Assembly (NCBI RefSeq): GCF_036013935.1 | Contig: NZ_CP107902.1 | Coordinates: 1,240,001-1,304,000 of the forward strand | Reading direction: 5' to 3' | Source of the DNA: Streptomyces sp. NBC_00461 | GTDB lineage: Bacteria; Actinomycetota; Actinomycetes; Streptomycetales; Streptomycetaceae | DNA: 64,000 bases | In this document: positions 1 to 8,776 of the stretch, in pieces | How the letters are laid out: the number at the start of each line of letters is the position of its first letter | Numbering within the stretch: position 1 is the stretch's first letter | Notes under the pieces: generated by a model | Told to the model about the DNA's origin: nothing | Databases searched by the model: none | Seen by the model: only the letters and a program-made list of their open reading frames with translations | Made by a program: the position numbers and the translations under genes

Positions 1-390
1 GGGGACGGCGAATCCACCGCCGCGCTCCTCACCACCCGCCAGGGCAGCGACTTCTTCCAGGGCTTCGCCCACGCCGCCTCCGGCAGCGTCCAGGACCAGG
101 AATACACCCTGCTGGGCGAGAAATTCGAGGGCACGGATCATGTCTTTCGGCTCAACGGCAAACGAGTACAAGCATTCTCCGGCGTCGCCGCCGACGTCCT
201 CGATTCCCTCATCACCAGGCAAGAGCCCAAACGTCAGGCCGACTTAGCCGCCTACCGACAGCGGGTCCATGCGAGAAGGGCCAAGGAACATGGGACATTC
301 TGGGACCACGCCTGGGGCGGCGTTGTCTCGATCGGCCGGCACGGCACAGTGCTGGCCATGCGTCAGATCCCACCTTTCCGAGACGAGTAG
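1..390 (+). CDS. C-terminal part of an unrecognised protein (5' end outside window)
   Basis: Frame 1 is open from the first base to a TAG at 388-390 and gives about 129 residues with ordinary Streptomyces codon use, so this is the tail of a gene that begins before the window. It contains acidic and basic stretches and a terminal segment with WDHAWGG and a hydrophobic GGVVSIG piece. I do not recognise a family and see no membrane segment. A strong hairpin directly follows the stop, which supports a real gene end. It lies upstream of a large nuclease-like gene that points toward it. Confidence 0.6.
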   Translation, partial: GDGESTAALLTTRQGSDFFQGFAHAASGSVQDQEYTLLGEKFEGTDHVFRLNGKRVQAFSGVAADVLDSLITRQEPKRQADLAAYRQRVHARRAKEHGTFWDHAWGGVVSIGRHGTVLAMRQIPPFRDE

Positions 391-403
391 TTCCTGTATG
401 CGT

Positions 404-443
404 GCCACCAGCTACCGGCCCATTTGGGGCCGGTAGCGGTGGC
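404..443 (+). terminator. Strong intrinsic hairpin between convergent genes
   Basis: The arms GCCACCaGCTACCGGCCC and GGGGCCGGTAGCGGTGGC pair almost perfectly around a short ATTT loop. It starts 14 bases after the stop of the partial gene at 1-390. No U-run follows, as is usual in Streptomyces. It could also serve the convergent minus-strand gene that ends at 588. Confidence 0.8.
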
Positions 444-587
444 ATTACTCACCTTTGTGTAGCCGATCACCCGTCTGATGCCTACGCTTCGCCGTCGTTC
501 GGCACATACTCGCTGCGGGCCGCTTCGTGATCACCGCTGATCCCGGCTAGGGGGACTGGTCCCGCCGGGAGCAGTTGCTCCCGGCGG

Positions 588-3500
588 CTAGCTGGTGGCG
601 CCGCCCAGAGCAGCCGCCAGATCCCTCAACGTGTGGAATGTGAAGGGGCCCCCGACGAATCCCGCCGGCACCGGCGCACGGGTGACAAAAATTGCCCTGA
701 CCACACGCGGCTCAGCTGACGTCGGCAAGCCAAGGGCCGCCGTCACCTCGTTGGCATAGGGTGCGAGGTCTTCGAGTTTCCGCTGGAGTTGTGCCGCATA
801 GCACGGTTTTCGGTGGTCGACGTAGAAACGGTCCAGATGGCGTCGGATCTCTGGTGTCACGTGGACGTCGGCTGGGTCCTTCACCTCGATCAGCCAGATA
901 ACCGAGTCAGCCCCGCGCCCAGCGACTACATCGATCTCGGTCTGGAGCGAGGGAACCCCTAGGCGCTGGGGATCCTGCTCCCGGATGCGCTCCTCGACCA
1001 CGTAGCCAGCCCCCCGTAGCGTTTGTGCCACCTCGGTCTCAAGGGCTCTGTTCTTGCGGTCACGAACCGCCTCCAAAGCGTCTGCCACCCGGCGCGGGGG
1101 CGGAGGCTGTGTCCAAGGCAGGATTCCTTGAGCCACGAAGTTGCCGTAGATGCCTGCACTCGCGTAGCAGAGCTGCGGGCTGACGACGAGCTGCCCATCG
1201 CTGAGTTCGGCCAGGGGCTGGACGACGAGTCGTTTCTGCCTGCTGCGCGCATGCCACGGCTTCCAGTCGGCAGCCTGCAGCGCGGAGGATGTACTGGTGA
1301 GGAGCCCCTGAGCAGCAGCGATACGGGCATGTCCGTCAGGTTCCGCCGCGAGACGCAACGTGTCGTGCAGGTGTTGCCGGACGGTATCTGCGGGGACGGC
1401 CACCGCATCCGGATCGTCAGGCTCCAGCGGCCATTGGGCCATAGAGAACAGGACTTGCAAGATATCGCTCACTGATGCTCCGTATGCGGCGAGCATGGCG
1501 GCATCAACAGCTGGATCGACGAGTTCGTCGATCTGTTCCTCGTCAACGACTTCGGCTGCTGCGCCAACCTCGTCAGTCTGCTCGTGACTGCCGAGCATCG
1601 CCGGAGCCGCGAGCATGTGAGCCGCTCGGGCCCGTCTGAACGCGCTGAGGTCCAGATCGAACACCCGGGAGCCTGCGCTCCCCGACTCGGCATCGGCATC
1701 GGCATCGGCATCGGCATCGGCATCGGCCAAGTCGGTCACCACGGTGATCTCATATGCGTCGCTGATTCTCAGTCCGGTGGGACGAACTTGATGATGAATC
1801 GCTTCGCTCCGCATCGTCGCGGCCAGATAAGCGGAGGCCGCAGCGGTGATCTCCATCCACGCGTACTGATCCACGCGGCGGATTCCAGTGGGTTGAGCGC
1901 GCAGAGCTGCTTCGATCGCGATTTCGTTGCTGCGCCTCAACCACAGATGCTCTTGCTCGAGTTCTGTCTGACGCTCCAGTGGGTCCCAGGCCACCGAAAG
2001 AAGGCGGGAGGACTGTTCGAGATCACGGAATTGCTGGTTCTTCGTCGCCAAGGTGCGTTCGATCTGCCGCATCCCGACAGTGACAAGGTCGTCAGCGGAG
2101 TGTTGAGCGAGACGACGGTTCAGAGCATCCAACGCGGCTGGCGCCAGCACATCACGGTCAAGCACTTTGGCCTGTGGGCCCACGTACGTTCCGGGTGCGA
2201 TGCCAGCTGCCTGCACAGCACGGGCCACCTCCTGGTCCATCATGCCTACCAGATGGGCATCTACCGGCCACGGACGGGCAAGGTGTGGACGGCTCACCGG
2301 CGCTGTCATGATGCGGATCGCAAGTGTGGGCGGAGCGACGTGCCAGGCCGTTGCCACCGTGTCGACCGTACTCGCCGGCAGATCGCTCTGCTCCAGAAGA
2401 GACTTGATCGTCTGCGCCATGACATCCCGCGTAGTTGCGGCGTCACGGTCGGTCTGCTCCGCGAGCAACTCACAGTCAACGAGGAACTCAGCATGGATCA
2501 CCCGGCCGTACGCACTGGACTGTGCTTCGGCAGATCCGACCCGGATGGAATCGGCGCGATCACGATCGTCCGGCGTAACGGGCCGCATTTCGAGGATGTA
2601 GCCGACCGGTGAGGCTTCGTCATGCGCCGCTCTCCACGCATCATTCACCTGCTCGAAGCCGAAGGCGTACGAGCCTGCGAGGTCGTGGAGAAGTTGGTGA
2701 TGGATGTCGCCCCACGCCGGGTGCGCGGAACGTATGGCCACAGCAGGGGCGCCGGCCCGGATCCGCCAGCCGTACAGGTCAGGGCGGTCGTGGTCCGGCG
2801 GTCGGGTTACCTCATCCGCATGCGCTCGGCGCCACTCGTAGATCCCGTATGGGCCCTGTCCAACAGGGTCCAAGGCATCCCAGGAGTCGATTCCCGGCAG
2901 GGTGAGCAGGGCCAGCGCCTGCTCGAGTTCCTGCAGGCGCTGGCCGCGTTCCCACTCGGCGGCGCTGTGGTGAGGGCTGACCATCATCAAGTCCGGGGCC
3001 CTGCCGCCACTGAAGAACGTCTTATTGTTGCCGCGCCACCACTCCCATAGGTCAAACGCCTCCCAGACGACCATGTGGGGTCTGTCCGGCGCCGCAAGTT
3101 CACGGCAAAAGGTATAGAGATCCGTGTCGCTGTCGGCGGTGGTCGAGGCCCAGAGCAGATCCTCAAGGGACATGGCGGCAAGCCCCGGTCGCTGGGGCGC
3201 AACCAGATGTCCGGCAGATGCGACGAGGAGAAGGGGAACTACCTCCGTCCCTGCGGGAAGGGTCAGGGACCCACCGGGCAGCGGCACACGAACCTCTTCG
3301 TCCGGATGGGCACGGGCATGCTCGCTGATCCGCAGCACTGCTGGTTCCTCCCGGAAGGGAGCATCCGTCAGATGAGGGCGGGCGAACAGCTGTACCAGCA
3401 ACGCCCTGGCAGGGCCGAACATCACCACCCACTGCACAACGTCGCGAGGGGAGACAGCCGGGCCGCTGCTTGTGTCAGGGGGACCGACAATCTTGTCCGA

Positions 3501-4391
3501 GAACCGCCACAGAGCTCGGCGTGCACGTTCAGCTGCGAGCTGGGCAAATCGCAGGCTGACGTTCGCTTCTGCCGAGGCGGCGTGCCGAGCGAGATCAACG
3601 ACGCCCTGCCCCATGCTTTCGGGCAGGAAGCCCAACGGTAGCCAGAATCTCGCTGCGCCACCGTCGGACTGCTGATGGGAAACGGCCAGGTACTTGCCGA
3701 ACGTACTCTGCGGGGAACGGGGGTCGTAAATCGGCTCCCCCTGTTGTGCGGTAGCCCAGTCGAGCGCGGCCCGGAACGTCTCGGAAGGGGCGACCCTCGC
3801 GTCCACCTGACTACTCACAAGCACCTGCGCCGCCACGAGTTCCTCGTCGGTCAGCGTTGCAGGACCCTCGGTCGGCACGTCCCCATCGGGCCACGATGAA
3901 GCTAGTGCCCGCATGGCCAGATCGGCGTACCGCAATCCCACCTCGACGTATTCGGAGATCCCGAATCCCAGCTCAGGCACAAGAACCGAATCTGTCGCCT
4001 GAGCCACCGTCTTCCACCGCGTGACGTCGGCCAGTGGCCTCTCCACCTGGCCCGGAGCCAGCCGCAGCACCTCGTCACCGAGCCGCGCGAGCACAACCTG
4101 ACGGGGATCGGACGGAACGAAATCTTCCAGTCCAGCCAGCCAGGGCGCTTCCCGTCGACAGGCATCCAGTAGCCCGCCCACGGTCACAGCCTTGGCGGAC
4201 GACCGCCCGGTTGGCGGCACAGCAAGCACTTGCTGAAGGAGGTACCCGACAGACGCCCACCTGTGCCGGGTCCCGGGACTGGCGCCCGCCGCAGTGAGCA
4301 GAGCCTGCATACTCGCCATGTCCATACCTGCGAGTCGTCGGCCCAACCCTTGAGGAGCTGTCCGCCCCGTCTTCTTCCGGCCCTTGCCCAC
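588..4391 (-). CDS. Very large protein with C-terminal PD-(D/E)XK nuclease-like domain
   Basis: This 1267-residue protein starts at a GTG preceded by a purine-rich GGGGG stretch; ATGs at residues 23 and 25 are alternatives. I do not recognise residues 1-1100, which look like a large mixed alpha/beta cytoplasmic protein without membrane segments. From about residue 1107 the sequence resembles the restriction-endonuclease fold: a helix (ETEVAQTLR), then EID (D1154), then LIEVKD (E1169, K1171), which fits the D-(E)xK catalytic pattern. An alternating Asp-Ala run near residue 900 comes from a DNA microrepeat. Its place next to a short Argonaute operon and insertion sequences suggests a phage-defence or DNA-processing role, but that is inference. 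There are no frameshifts, so it is probably expressed. Confidence 0.7.
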   Translation of the reverse strand: MGKGRKKTGRTAPQGLGRRLAGMDMASMQALLTAAGASPGTRHRWASVGYLLQQVLAVPPTGRSSAKAVTVGGLLDACRREAPWLAGLEDFVPSDPRQVVLARLGDEVLRLAPGQVERPLADVTRWKTVAQATDSVLVPELGFGISEYVEVGLRYADLAMRALASSWPDGDVPTEGPATLTDEELVAAQVLVSSQVDARVAPSETFRAALDWATAQQGEPIYDPRSPQSTFGKYLAVSHQQSDGGAARFWLPLGFLPESMGQGVVDLARHAASAEANVSLRFAQLAAERARRALWRFSDKIVGPPDTSSGPAVSPRDVVQWVVMFGPARALLVQLFARPHLTDAPFREEPAVLRISEHARAHPDEEVRVPLPGGSLTLPAGTEVVPLLLVASAGHLVAPQRPGLAAMSLEDLLWASTTADSDTDLYTFCRELAAPDRPHMVVWEAFDLWEWWRGNNKTFFSGGRAPDLMMVSPHHSAAEWERGQRLQELEQALALLTLPGIDSWDALDPVGQGPYGIYEWRRAHADEVTRPPDHDRPDLYGWRIRAGAPAVAIRSAHPAWGDIHHQLLHDLAGSYAFGFEQVNDAWRAAHDEASPVGYILEMRPVTPDDRDRADSIRVGSAEAQSSAYGRVIHAEFLVDCELLAEQTDRDAATTRDVMAQTIKSLLEQSDLPASTVDTVATAWHVAPPTLAIRIMTAPVSRPHLARPWPVDAHLVGMMDQEVARAVQAAGIAPGTYVGPQAKVLDRDVLAPAALDALNRRLAQHSADDLVTVGMRQIERTLATKNQQFRDLEQSSRLLSVAWDPLERQTELEQEHLWLRRSNEIAIEAALRAQPTGIRRVDQYAWMEITAAASAYLAATMRSEAIHHQVRPTGLRISDAYEITVVTDLADADADADADADAESGSAGSRVFDLDLSAFRRARAAHMLAAPAMLGSHEQTDEVGAAAEVVDEEQIDELVDPAVDAAMLAAYGASVSDILQVLFSMAQWPLEPDDPDAVAVPADTVRQHLHDTLRLAAEPDGHARIAAAQGLLTSTSSALQAADWKPWHARSRQKRLVVQPLAELSDGQLVVSPQLCYASAGIYGNFVAQGILPWTQPPPPRRVADALEAVRDRKNRALETEVAQTLRGAGYVVEERIREQDPQRLGVPSLQTEIDVVAGRGADSVIWLIEVKDPADVHVTPEIRRHLDRFYVDHRKPCYAAQLQRKLEDLAPYANEVTAALGLPTSAEPRVVRAIFVTRAPVPAGFVGGPFTFHTLRDLAAALGGATS
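1691..1726 (+). repeat. In-frame hexanucleotide microsatellite (CATCGG)x6
   Basis: Six perfect tandem copies of CATCGG lie inside the large nuclease-like gene, with partial units on both sides. On the coding strand the unit is GCCGAT, giving an Ala-Asp run. Because the unit is 6 bp, gain or loss of copies changes protein length without a frameshift. Confidence 0.95.
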
Positions 4392-4531
4392 ATCGCCCCC
4401 GTTCTCTTGAGTACGCCAGCATAGAAAGCTGGTGTCCGAAAACCCACTTCAAAATTGTCGTGTGCAGGTGGCTGTGCAGTATCAGGACTTCCTTGACCCG
4501 GATGTCGCTAGAGTCGCTGGGCAACTGACGA

Positions 4532-5195
4532 TCACCAATTACGCCTGGGCCGTGGTCTTCTGCTTGAGGCGCTGTAGTAGTCCTCCCACTCACGCAGCTT
4601 GTCGTTGAAGACCTCGGCGTCGTCGATGATGGCGCCGTCGAGGAGCCGGTAGACCTCCTCGGCGTCGACCCGCTGGGAGCGTTCGGCCTTGCCGTTCAGC
4701 CGTGGTGTTCGGGGCTTGATGTAGGTGGGGCGATGCGCTTGTCGAGCACGTGCCGTGGAAGGCGGACTGGAACTCGGCGCCGTTGTCCGTCTGGATGACC
4801 TCGCCTGGAACGGCAGGCGCTGGATGACGCAGTCGAGGAACTGGATGGCGGTGGCCTGGTTCAGCGTCGGGTAGATCCGCGGCACGCGCAGCCGGGTGCA
4901 GTTGTCGATGGCAGTGAACTGGAAGTACTTGTTGCGGCCTCCGCGCCGCCCTGGGGCATCGAGGCGAGCGGCTCGATGAACTTCACGTCGATCTACACCC
5001 GGGGGCCTGGCAGTTGCTTCTCGTACCGGTTCCATCGGCGGTCGTGGCGCTTGTAGCGCTGCGAAGTCGGCAGCCGGCCCATGTCCAGTCGGTTGAAAAT
5101 CCGCCGCACACCCGACTTGCTGATGGTGACCCTCGTGGTACGGCTTGAGGCATCGCGATCTTCCCGGGCCCGAAGTGGCAGCCTGCCTCAGGCAG
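4532..5195 (-). pseudogene. Degraded IS481-family transposase
   Basis: The minus strand carries recognisable pieces of an IS481-type transposase in several frames: GPGKIAM and TISKSGV near 5170-5100, KFIEPLASMPQGG near 4980, KYFQFTAIDNCTRLR, then after another shift TYIKPRTPRLNGKAERS, and near the end VFNDKLREWEDYY. At least two frame changes, around 4975 and 4800, break the gene. The N-terminal HTH part is not recognisable; it may have lain beyond 5195, where the younger element is inserted. This is a relic of an earlier IS481 insertion and not the same subtype as the intact neighbour. Confidence 0.85.
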
Positions 5196-5216
5196 TGTCG
5201 GTGTGAGGTCTCAGGA
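5196..5216 (+). repeat. Left terminal inverted repeat of the IS481 element
   Basis: The 21 bases starting TGTCGGTGTGAGG are the exact reverse complement of 7132-7152. The adjoining host hexamer AGGCAG (5190-5195) is repeated after the right end. Confidence 0.93.
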
Positions 5217-5289
5217 GATGCTTGACCCTTTGTCCTCCGGACATGGTTGACACGTTCGGCTGAACGTCGGTCATCTCCCGAACATCGGT

Positions 5290-7137
5290 GTGGCCGTGGT
5301 GGTTTCGTCGGTCGTCGTGGATGTGCAGCAGCTGGCCGAGTACCGCTACCGGGCTGTCCGCGAGGTGCTGGGCGGGTCTCCAATCGGTGAGGTCGCAGCC
5401 CGGTACGGCACCTCGCGTCAGACTCTCCACAGCTGGCGACGGCGGTTCGAGCAGGAAGGCATGCCCGGCCTGCTGGACCGCTCCCGGCGCCCGCGGAACA
5501 GTCCCACCCGCCTGTCGGCCGAGGTGGAAGCCGAGATCTGCGAGCTGCGTCGCCGGCATCCCCGGTGGGGTGCCCGCCGGATCGTTCACGAACTCGCGGG
5601 CCGGGGGCTGGAGTCGGCGCCGTCGCGGGCCACGGTCCACCGGGTGCTGTCCCGCAACGGCTTGGTCCGCACCCAGGAACAGCAGCACCCGCGCAAATAC
5701 CGCCGGTGGCAGCGTGAGGCGCCGATGCACCTGTGGCAGATGGACCTGGTCGGCGGGGTTCCGCTGGTCGACGGCCGGGAGTGCAAGATGGTCACTGGCA
5801 TCGACGATCACTCCCGCTTCGTCGTGATCGCCTCTGTCGTGGCCGTGCCCAGCGCCCGCGCGGTGTGCTCGGCCTTCACCGCCGCGATGCGCCGCTACGG
5901 GGTGCCCTTCGAGGTCCTGACGGACAACGGCAAGCAGTTCACCGGCCGCCATACTCGCCCCCAGCCGGTGGAGGTGCTCTTCGAGCGCATCTGTCGGGAA
6001 AACGGCATCACCCAGCGGCTGACCAAGCCGCGCTCGCCCACCACTACGGGCAAGATCGAACGCTTTCACCGCACCCTGCGCGAGGAATTCCTCGATCACG
6101 TCGTCCCGTTCGAGTCGTTGGCCGCGGCCCAGGAAGCGATCGACGGCTGGGTGCACGCCTACAACCACCAGCGCCCGCACCAAGCCCTGAACATGGCCAC
6201 CCCCATCAGCCTCTTCCGGCCCCACACCGCCGCCGGCCGCGATCACCAGCATCCTGAACAGGCAGTCGCCGAACCGGAGGTGTCCGTCGAGGTCGTCGAA
6301 CCGCCCGTCCTGCCGCCGCAGGGCACCGCGATCGAGTTCGAGGTGCGGGTGCCTCCCAGCGGCGAGATCACCCTGGTGTCGGGCAGGCAGCGAGTCGGTA
6401 TCCACCAGGCACTGGCCGGCAGGACGCTGACGGTCTGGGCGAACCACCGCAGCGTCCACTTCCTCCTTGACGGGCACCTCGTCACCACGGTCCCGTCCCG
6501 GCTGCGGCCGGAGGATCTCGCCTACCTGACCATGCGCTACGGCGCCCGCCCGGCCGGTCCCGAGCCCGCACCCGCCGCCCTGCCCAGGGCCCGCAGCGGC
6601 ACGGCCATCCTCGCCGCCGGCGAACCCGTCGAGGTCGACCGCAAGGTCCATCGCGACGGGATCGTCGCCCTGGCCGGCGGCCGCTACCAGGTCGGATTCG
6701 CTCTCGCCGGCCGCACGATCACCCTCCGTCTCGACGGACACCTCATGCACGCCATCGCCGACAACGCCCTGACGGGAACGTGGCCCTGTCCCGTTCCGGC
6801 CGACCGTCTGGGGCAGATCGACGGGGCACGGACGGCGACGTCTCCGCTGCCGCCTCCGCCCCTGCCGACCGGTTCCATCCGGGCCCAGCGCAAGGTGCAT
6901 GCAAGCGGACGCTTCATGATCAACGGCCAGTTCATCAAGCTCGGCCCGCGGCATGCCGGAAAGATCGTCACCGTCGTCATCGAGGACACCCACTACCGGA
7001 TCCTGCACGGAGAGGACGAACTCGCTGTCCGCCCCCGCAAGAACCTCGGACCGATCACCAGGCTCTACGTCAAAGGCATGGGCACCCAGAAGGACCGTCA
7101 AGGATCTCCTGACGACGAACCGTCAAGGAAGTCCTGA
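5290..7137 (+). CDS. IS481-family transposase with three-repeat C-terminal extension
   Basis: This 615-residue DDE transposase has an N-terminal helix-turn-helix (about 24-70, with SRQTLHSWRRRF) and an integrase core at about 145-300. Catalytic residues are D152 (WQMDL), D212 (LTDNGKQF) and E257 (GKIERFH), and the core ends in the typical YNHQRPHQAL. Common IS481 transposases are about 300-400 residues. Here about 270 further residues hold three related beta-rich units near 345-420, 445-500 and 535-605, each with a GRxxxG...AGR/K-TxxV...H-L pattern, perhaps for binding the element ends. The start is a GTG, with further in-frame GTG codons just after it. The gene is intact. Confidence 0.92.
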   Translation: MAVVVSSVVVDVQQLAEYRYRAVREVLGGSPIGEVAARYGTSRQTLHSWRRRFEQEGMPGLLDRSRRPRNSPTRLSAEVEAEICELRRRHPRWGARRIVHELAGRGLESAPSRATVHRVLSRNGLVRTQEQQHPRKYRRWQREAPMHLWQMDLVGGVPLVDGRECKMVTGIDDHSRFVVIASVVAVPSARAVCSAFTAAMRRYGVPFEVLTDNGKQFTGRHTRPQPVEVLFERICRENGITQRLTKPRSPTTTGKIERFHRTLREEFLDHVVPFESLAAAQEAIDGWVHAYNHQRPHQALNMATPISLFRPHTAAGRDHQHPEQAVAEPEVSVEVVEPPVLPPQGTAIEFEVRVPPSGEITLVSGRQRVGIHQALAGRTLTVWANHRSVHFLLDGHLVTTVPSRLRPEDLAYLTMRYGARPAGPEPAPAALPRARSGTAILAAGEPVEVDRKVHRDGIVALAGGRYQVGFALAGRTITLRLDGHLMHAIADNALTGTWPCPVPADRLGQIDGARTATSPLPPPPLPTGSIRAQRKVHASGRFMINGQFIKLGPRHAGKIVTVVIEDTHYRILHGEDELAVRPRKNLGPITRLYVKGMGTQKDRQGSPDDEPSRKS

Positions 7138-7152
7138 GACCTCACACCGACA
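7132..7152 (-). repeat. Right terminal inverted repeat of the IS481 element
   Basis: This is the exact reverse complement of 5196-5216. It lies immediately after or over the last transposase codons and is followed by the AGGCAG copy at 7153-7158. Confidence 0.93.
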
Positions 7153-7330
7153 AGGCAGATGATTTTCCCGACCACTCGACGTGCGTCGCGTTCGGGCTGT
7201 GCTTGGGTGCCTTGGAACAGGTGCGCAGGCCCTCCGCGCCTCGGCGTCGCAGGCGCGCGATGCGCGCGCTGGAGGCGAGACTGGGAGGTAGACCCGCGCG
7301 TCCCAGCGAGCGCGACCCACACCTGCGCAT
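7153..7330. other. Gap between IS element and Argonaute gene
   Basis: After the AGGCAG duplication these roughly 170 bases hold no convincing gene. Several short minus-strand frames read through them. They might be the lost N-terminal part of the older IS481 transposase, but I could not align them with confidence. Confidence 0.4.
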
Positions 7331-8776
7331 TCAGATGTAGAACTTGAATTGAGGCAGTGGCTCCCGGTCAGATGGGATCTCCCTCATGATCTCGCCAACC
7401 AGCCCGGAGAACTTGATCGTGATCGGCAGGAGCCCGCCCAGTGCGGCCGAGTTCCAGTTGAGCTTGGTGAGCGCGAGAACTTCCTTCAATAGGGCGTCCC
7501 GTGAAGAGTCCTGCCCGACGTGATCAGCAACCTGGAGCGGCGCCGGAACGTGCATCCCGTGGAATTCGTTGAGCGCGGATATGTAGCCCGTCGTGTACAG
7601 GTAGTCCAGCTCCCCGAAGCTGAAGCGGGTTCCGCGCAGCGGCGGATACTTCGAGGTGGTGATGAGACGAACCCGGCTCTGCGCCTCGAGCGCCATCAGA
7701 TCGTAGCGCCGCACGCGGGACTCGATTGCTGCGCGGAAGCCATCACGTTCGTCTGGCCAGTATCGCGAGGTTTTGTGGACCACGACGCGAGCGGGGGTCT
7801 GCTTCATCACCGCCTCGTACCGGTCGAGTACCAGTGCCATCAGCTGGTGCGCGCCGTCGGCCGTCAGGTGAGGCGAGCGGCTCCCGGTCTTGTTCGGATC
7901 CCACTCGAATTCGTGTCCCCGTAGAACGAGCCCTTCCCCTCGCTCGTCAAACGCCTGCACGAGGCTGGTCTGCATCGTCGCAGCGGCGCTGCCCAGCGGC
8001 CGGTAGAAGCCGATGCCGACGTAGCAGGTCCCCGGTGTGAGTCCGTACGGACTCCACGGATAGCCTCCCGCCTTGCAGTACATCGCAGTGAAGAAGTTCC
8101 ACGCGATGCGGGAGGGCGGTGTCCTGTCGCGCCCGTCGAGGGTGGGAGCCCGGACGATCTGCGTCGGCAGGCGGAACTTCATCGCGCTTGCCTTGAGGGC
8201 ACGGCGCAGGTCCCGATGGACTGCGCCGGTCTCTTTGCTGGCGTAGTCGGCCGTGCCGCAGCGCGTCACGATCTGGTCGGACAGCGCGATCACCACGTAG
8301 TCGGGGACGCTGTCACGCTCTGCCAACTGCCGGAACTTGGTCTCGAACAGGGTCAGGGCAGCGTGGAAGCGCTCCTTCTGTGACTTGATCTCCAGTACCT
8401 GCCGCAGTTCGGCCTGCCCGAGTTCTTCATTCCACGCATCGTCGAATTCCAGCGACGAGAAGAACCCGCGATCGGGCATCCACCCGGGGAACTCCGGATT
8501 GTGCACGTCTCCGCGTACGCCCTCGGCGCGACTGCTCATCCAGGTACGGGCCGCCTCGACGAGCTCTGCGGTACCGATCAGCCCCACGCGCAGCCGGGTG
8601 GGGTGGCGGCCTGATGCCGTCCAGGAACGCGGCCCGTAGCGTGCGATGCCGGCCTTGGGGTCGATGTGCAGACCGTCGTCGGCGAACTGCAGCAGCGGTT
8701 CAGGAAAGTAGGTACTCGCGATGAGGGACGGCGAGCCGACCGGCGAGACACTCGGTGGAGCAGGGCGTGCCGTCAT
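7331..8776 (-). CDS. Short prokaryotic Argonaute (MID-PIWI), catalytically inactive
   Basis: At 481 residues this has the length and layout of a short pAgo: an N-terminal lead with FPEPLLQF and DPKAGIARYGP, a MID domain (about 155-250, ending in the YCKAGGYPW nucleic-acid-binding segment with K235), then a PIWI domain from CYVGIGFYRP (251) to the very C-terminus QFKFYI. The PIWI catalytic positions are not acidic: the first Asp is replaced in VGIGF, and the third lies in VVHKTSRY. It is therefore expected to bind guide and target without slicing. Its ATG overlaps the stop of the upstream HNH-APAZ gene as ATGA (8773-8776), so the two proteins should be made together as a guide-programmed complex whose partner is the effector. 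Confidence 0.93.
   Translation of the reverse strand: MTARPAPPSVSPVGSPSLIASTYFPEPLLQFADDGLHIDPKAGIARYGPRSWTASGRHPTRLRVGLIGTAELVEAARTWMSSRAEGVRGDVHNPEFPGWMPDRGFFSSLEFDDAWNEELGQAELRQVLEIKSQKERFHAALTLFETKFRQLAERDSVPDYVVIALSDQIVTRCGTADYASKETGAVHRDLRRALKASAMKFRLPTQIVRAPTLDGRDRTPPSRIAWNFFTAMYCKAGGYPWSPYGLTPGTCYVGIGFYRPLGSAAATMQTSLVQAFDERGEGLVLRGHEFEWDPNKTGSRSPHLTADGAHQLMALVLDRYEAVMKQTPARVVVHKTSRYWPDERDGFRAAIESRVRRYDLMALEAQSRVRLITTSKYPPLRGTRFSFGELDYLYTTGYISALNEFHGMHVPAPLQVADHVGQDSSRDALLKEVLALTKLNWNSAALGGLLPITIKFSGLVGEIMREIPSDREPLPQFKFYI

Larger units (their letters stand above)
5196..7152 (+). mobile_element. Complete IS481-family insertion sequence (1957 bp)
   Basis: The ends are perfect 21-bp inverted repeats beginning TGTCGGTGTGAGG, and similarity continues inward with CTTGAC. 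The 6-bp direct repeat AGGCAG flanks the element at 5190-5195 and 7153-7158, the expected target-site duplication. A single uninterrupted transposase gene fills the element, so it looks intact and recently inserted. Confidence 0.92.

Noticed and set aside
1691..1726. CRISPR-like repeat
   Set aside because: It is a pure hexamer microsatellite inside a coding frame, without spacers.
5188..7101. Minus-strand 637-codon frame across the IS element
   Set aside because: It is antisense to the transposase, which has clear DDE residues.
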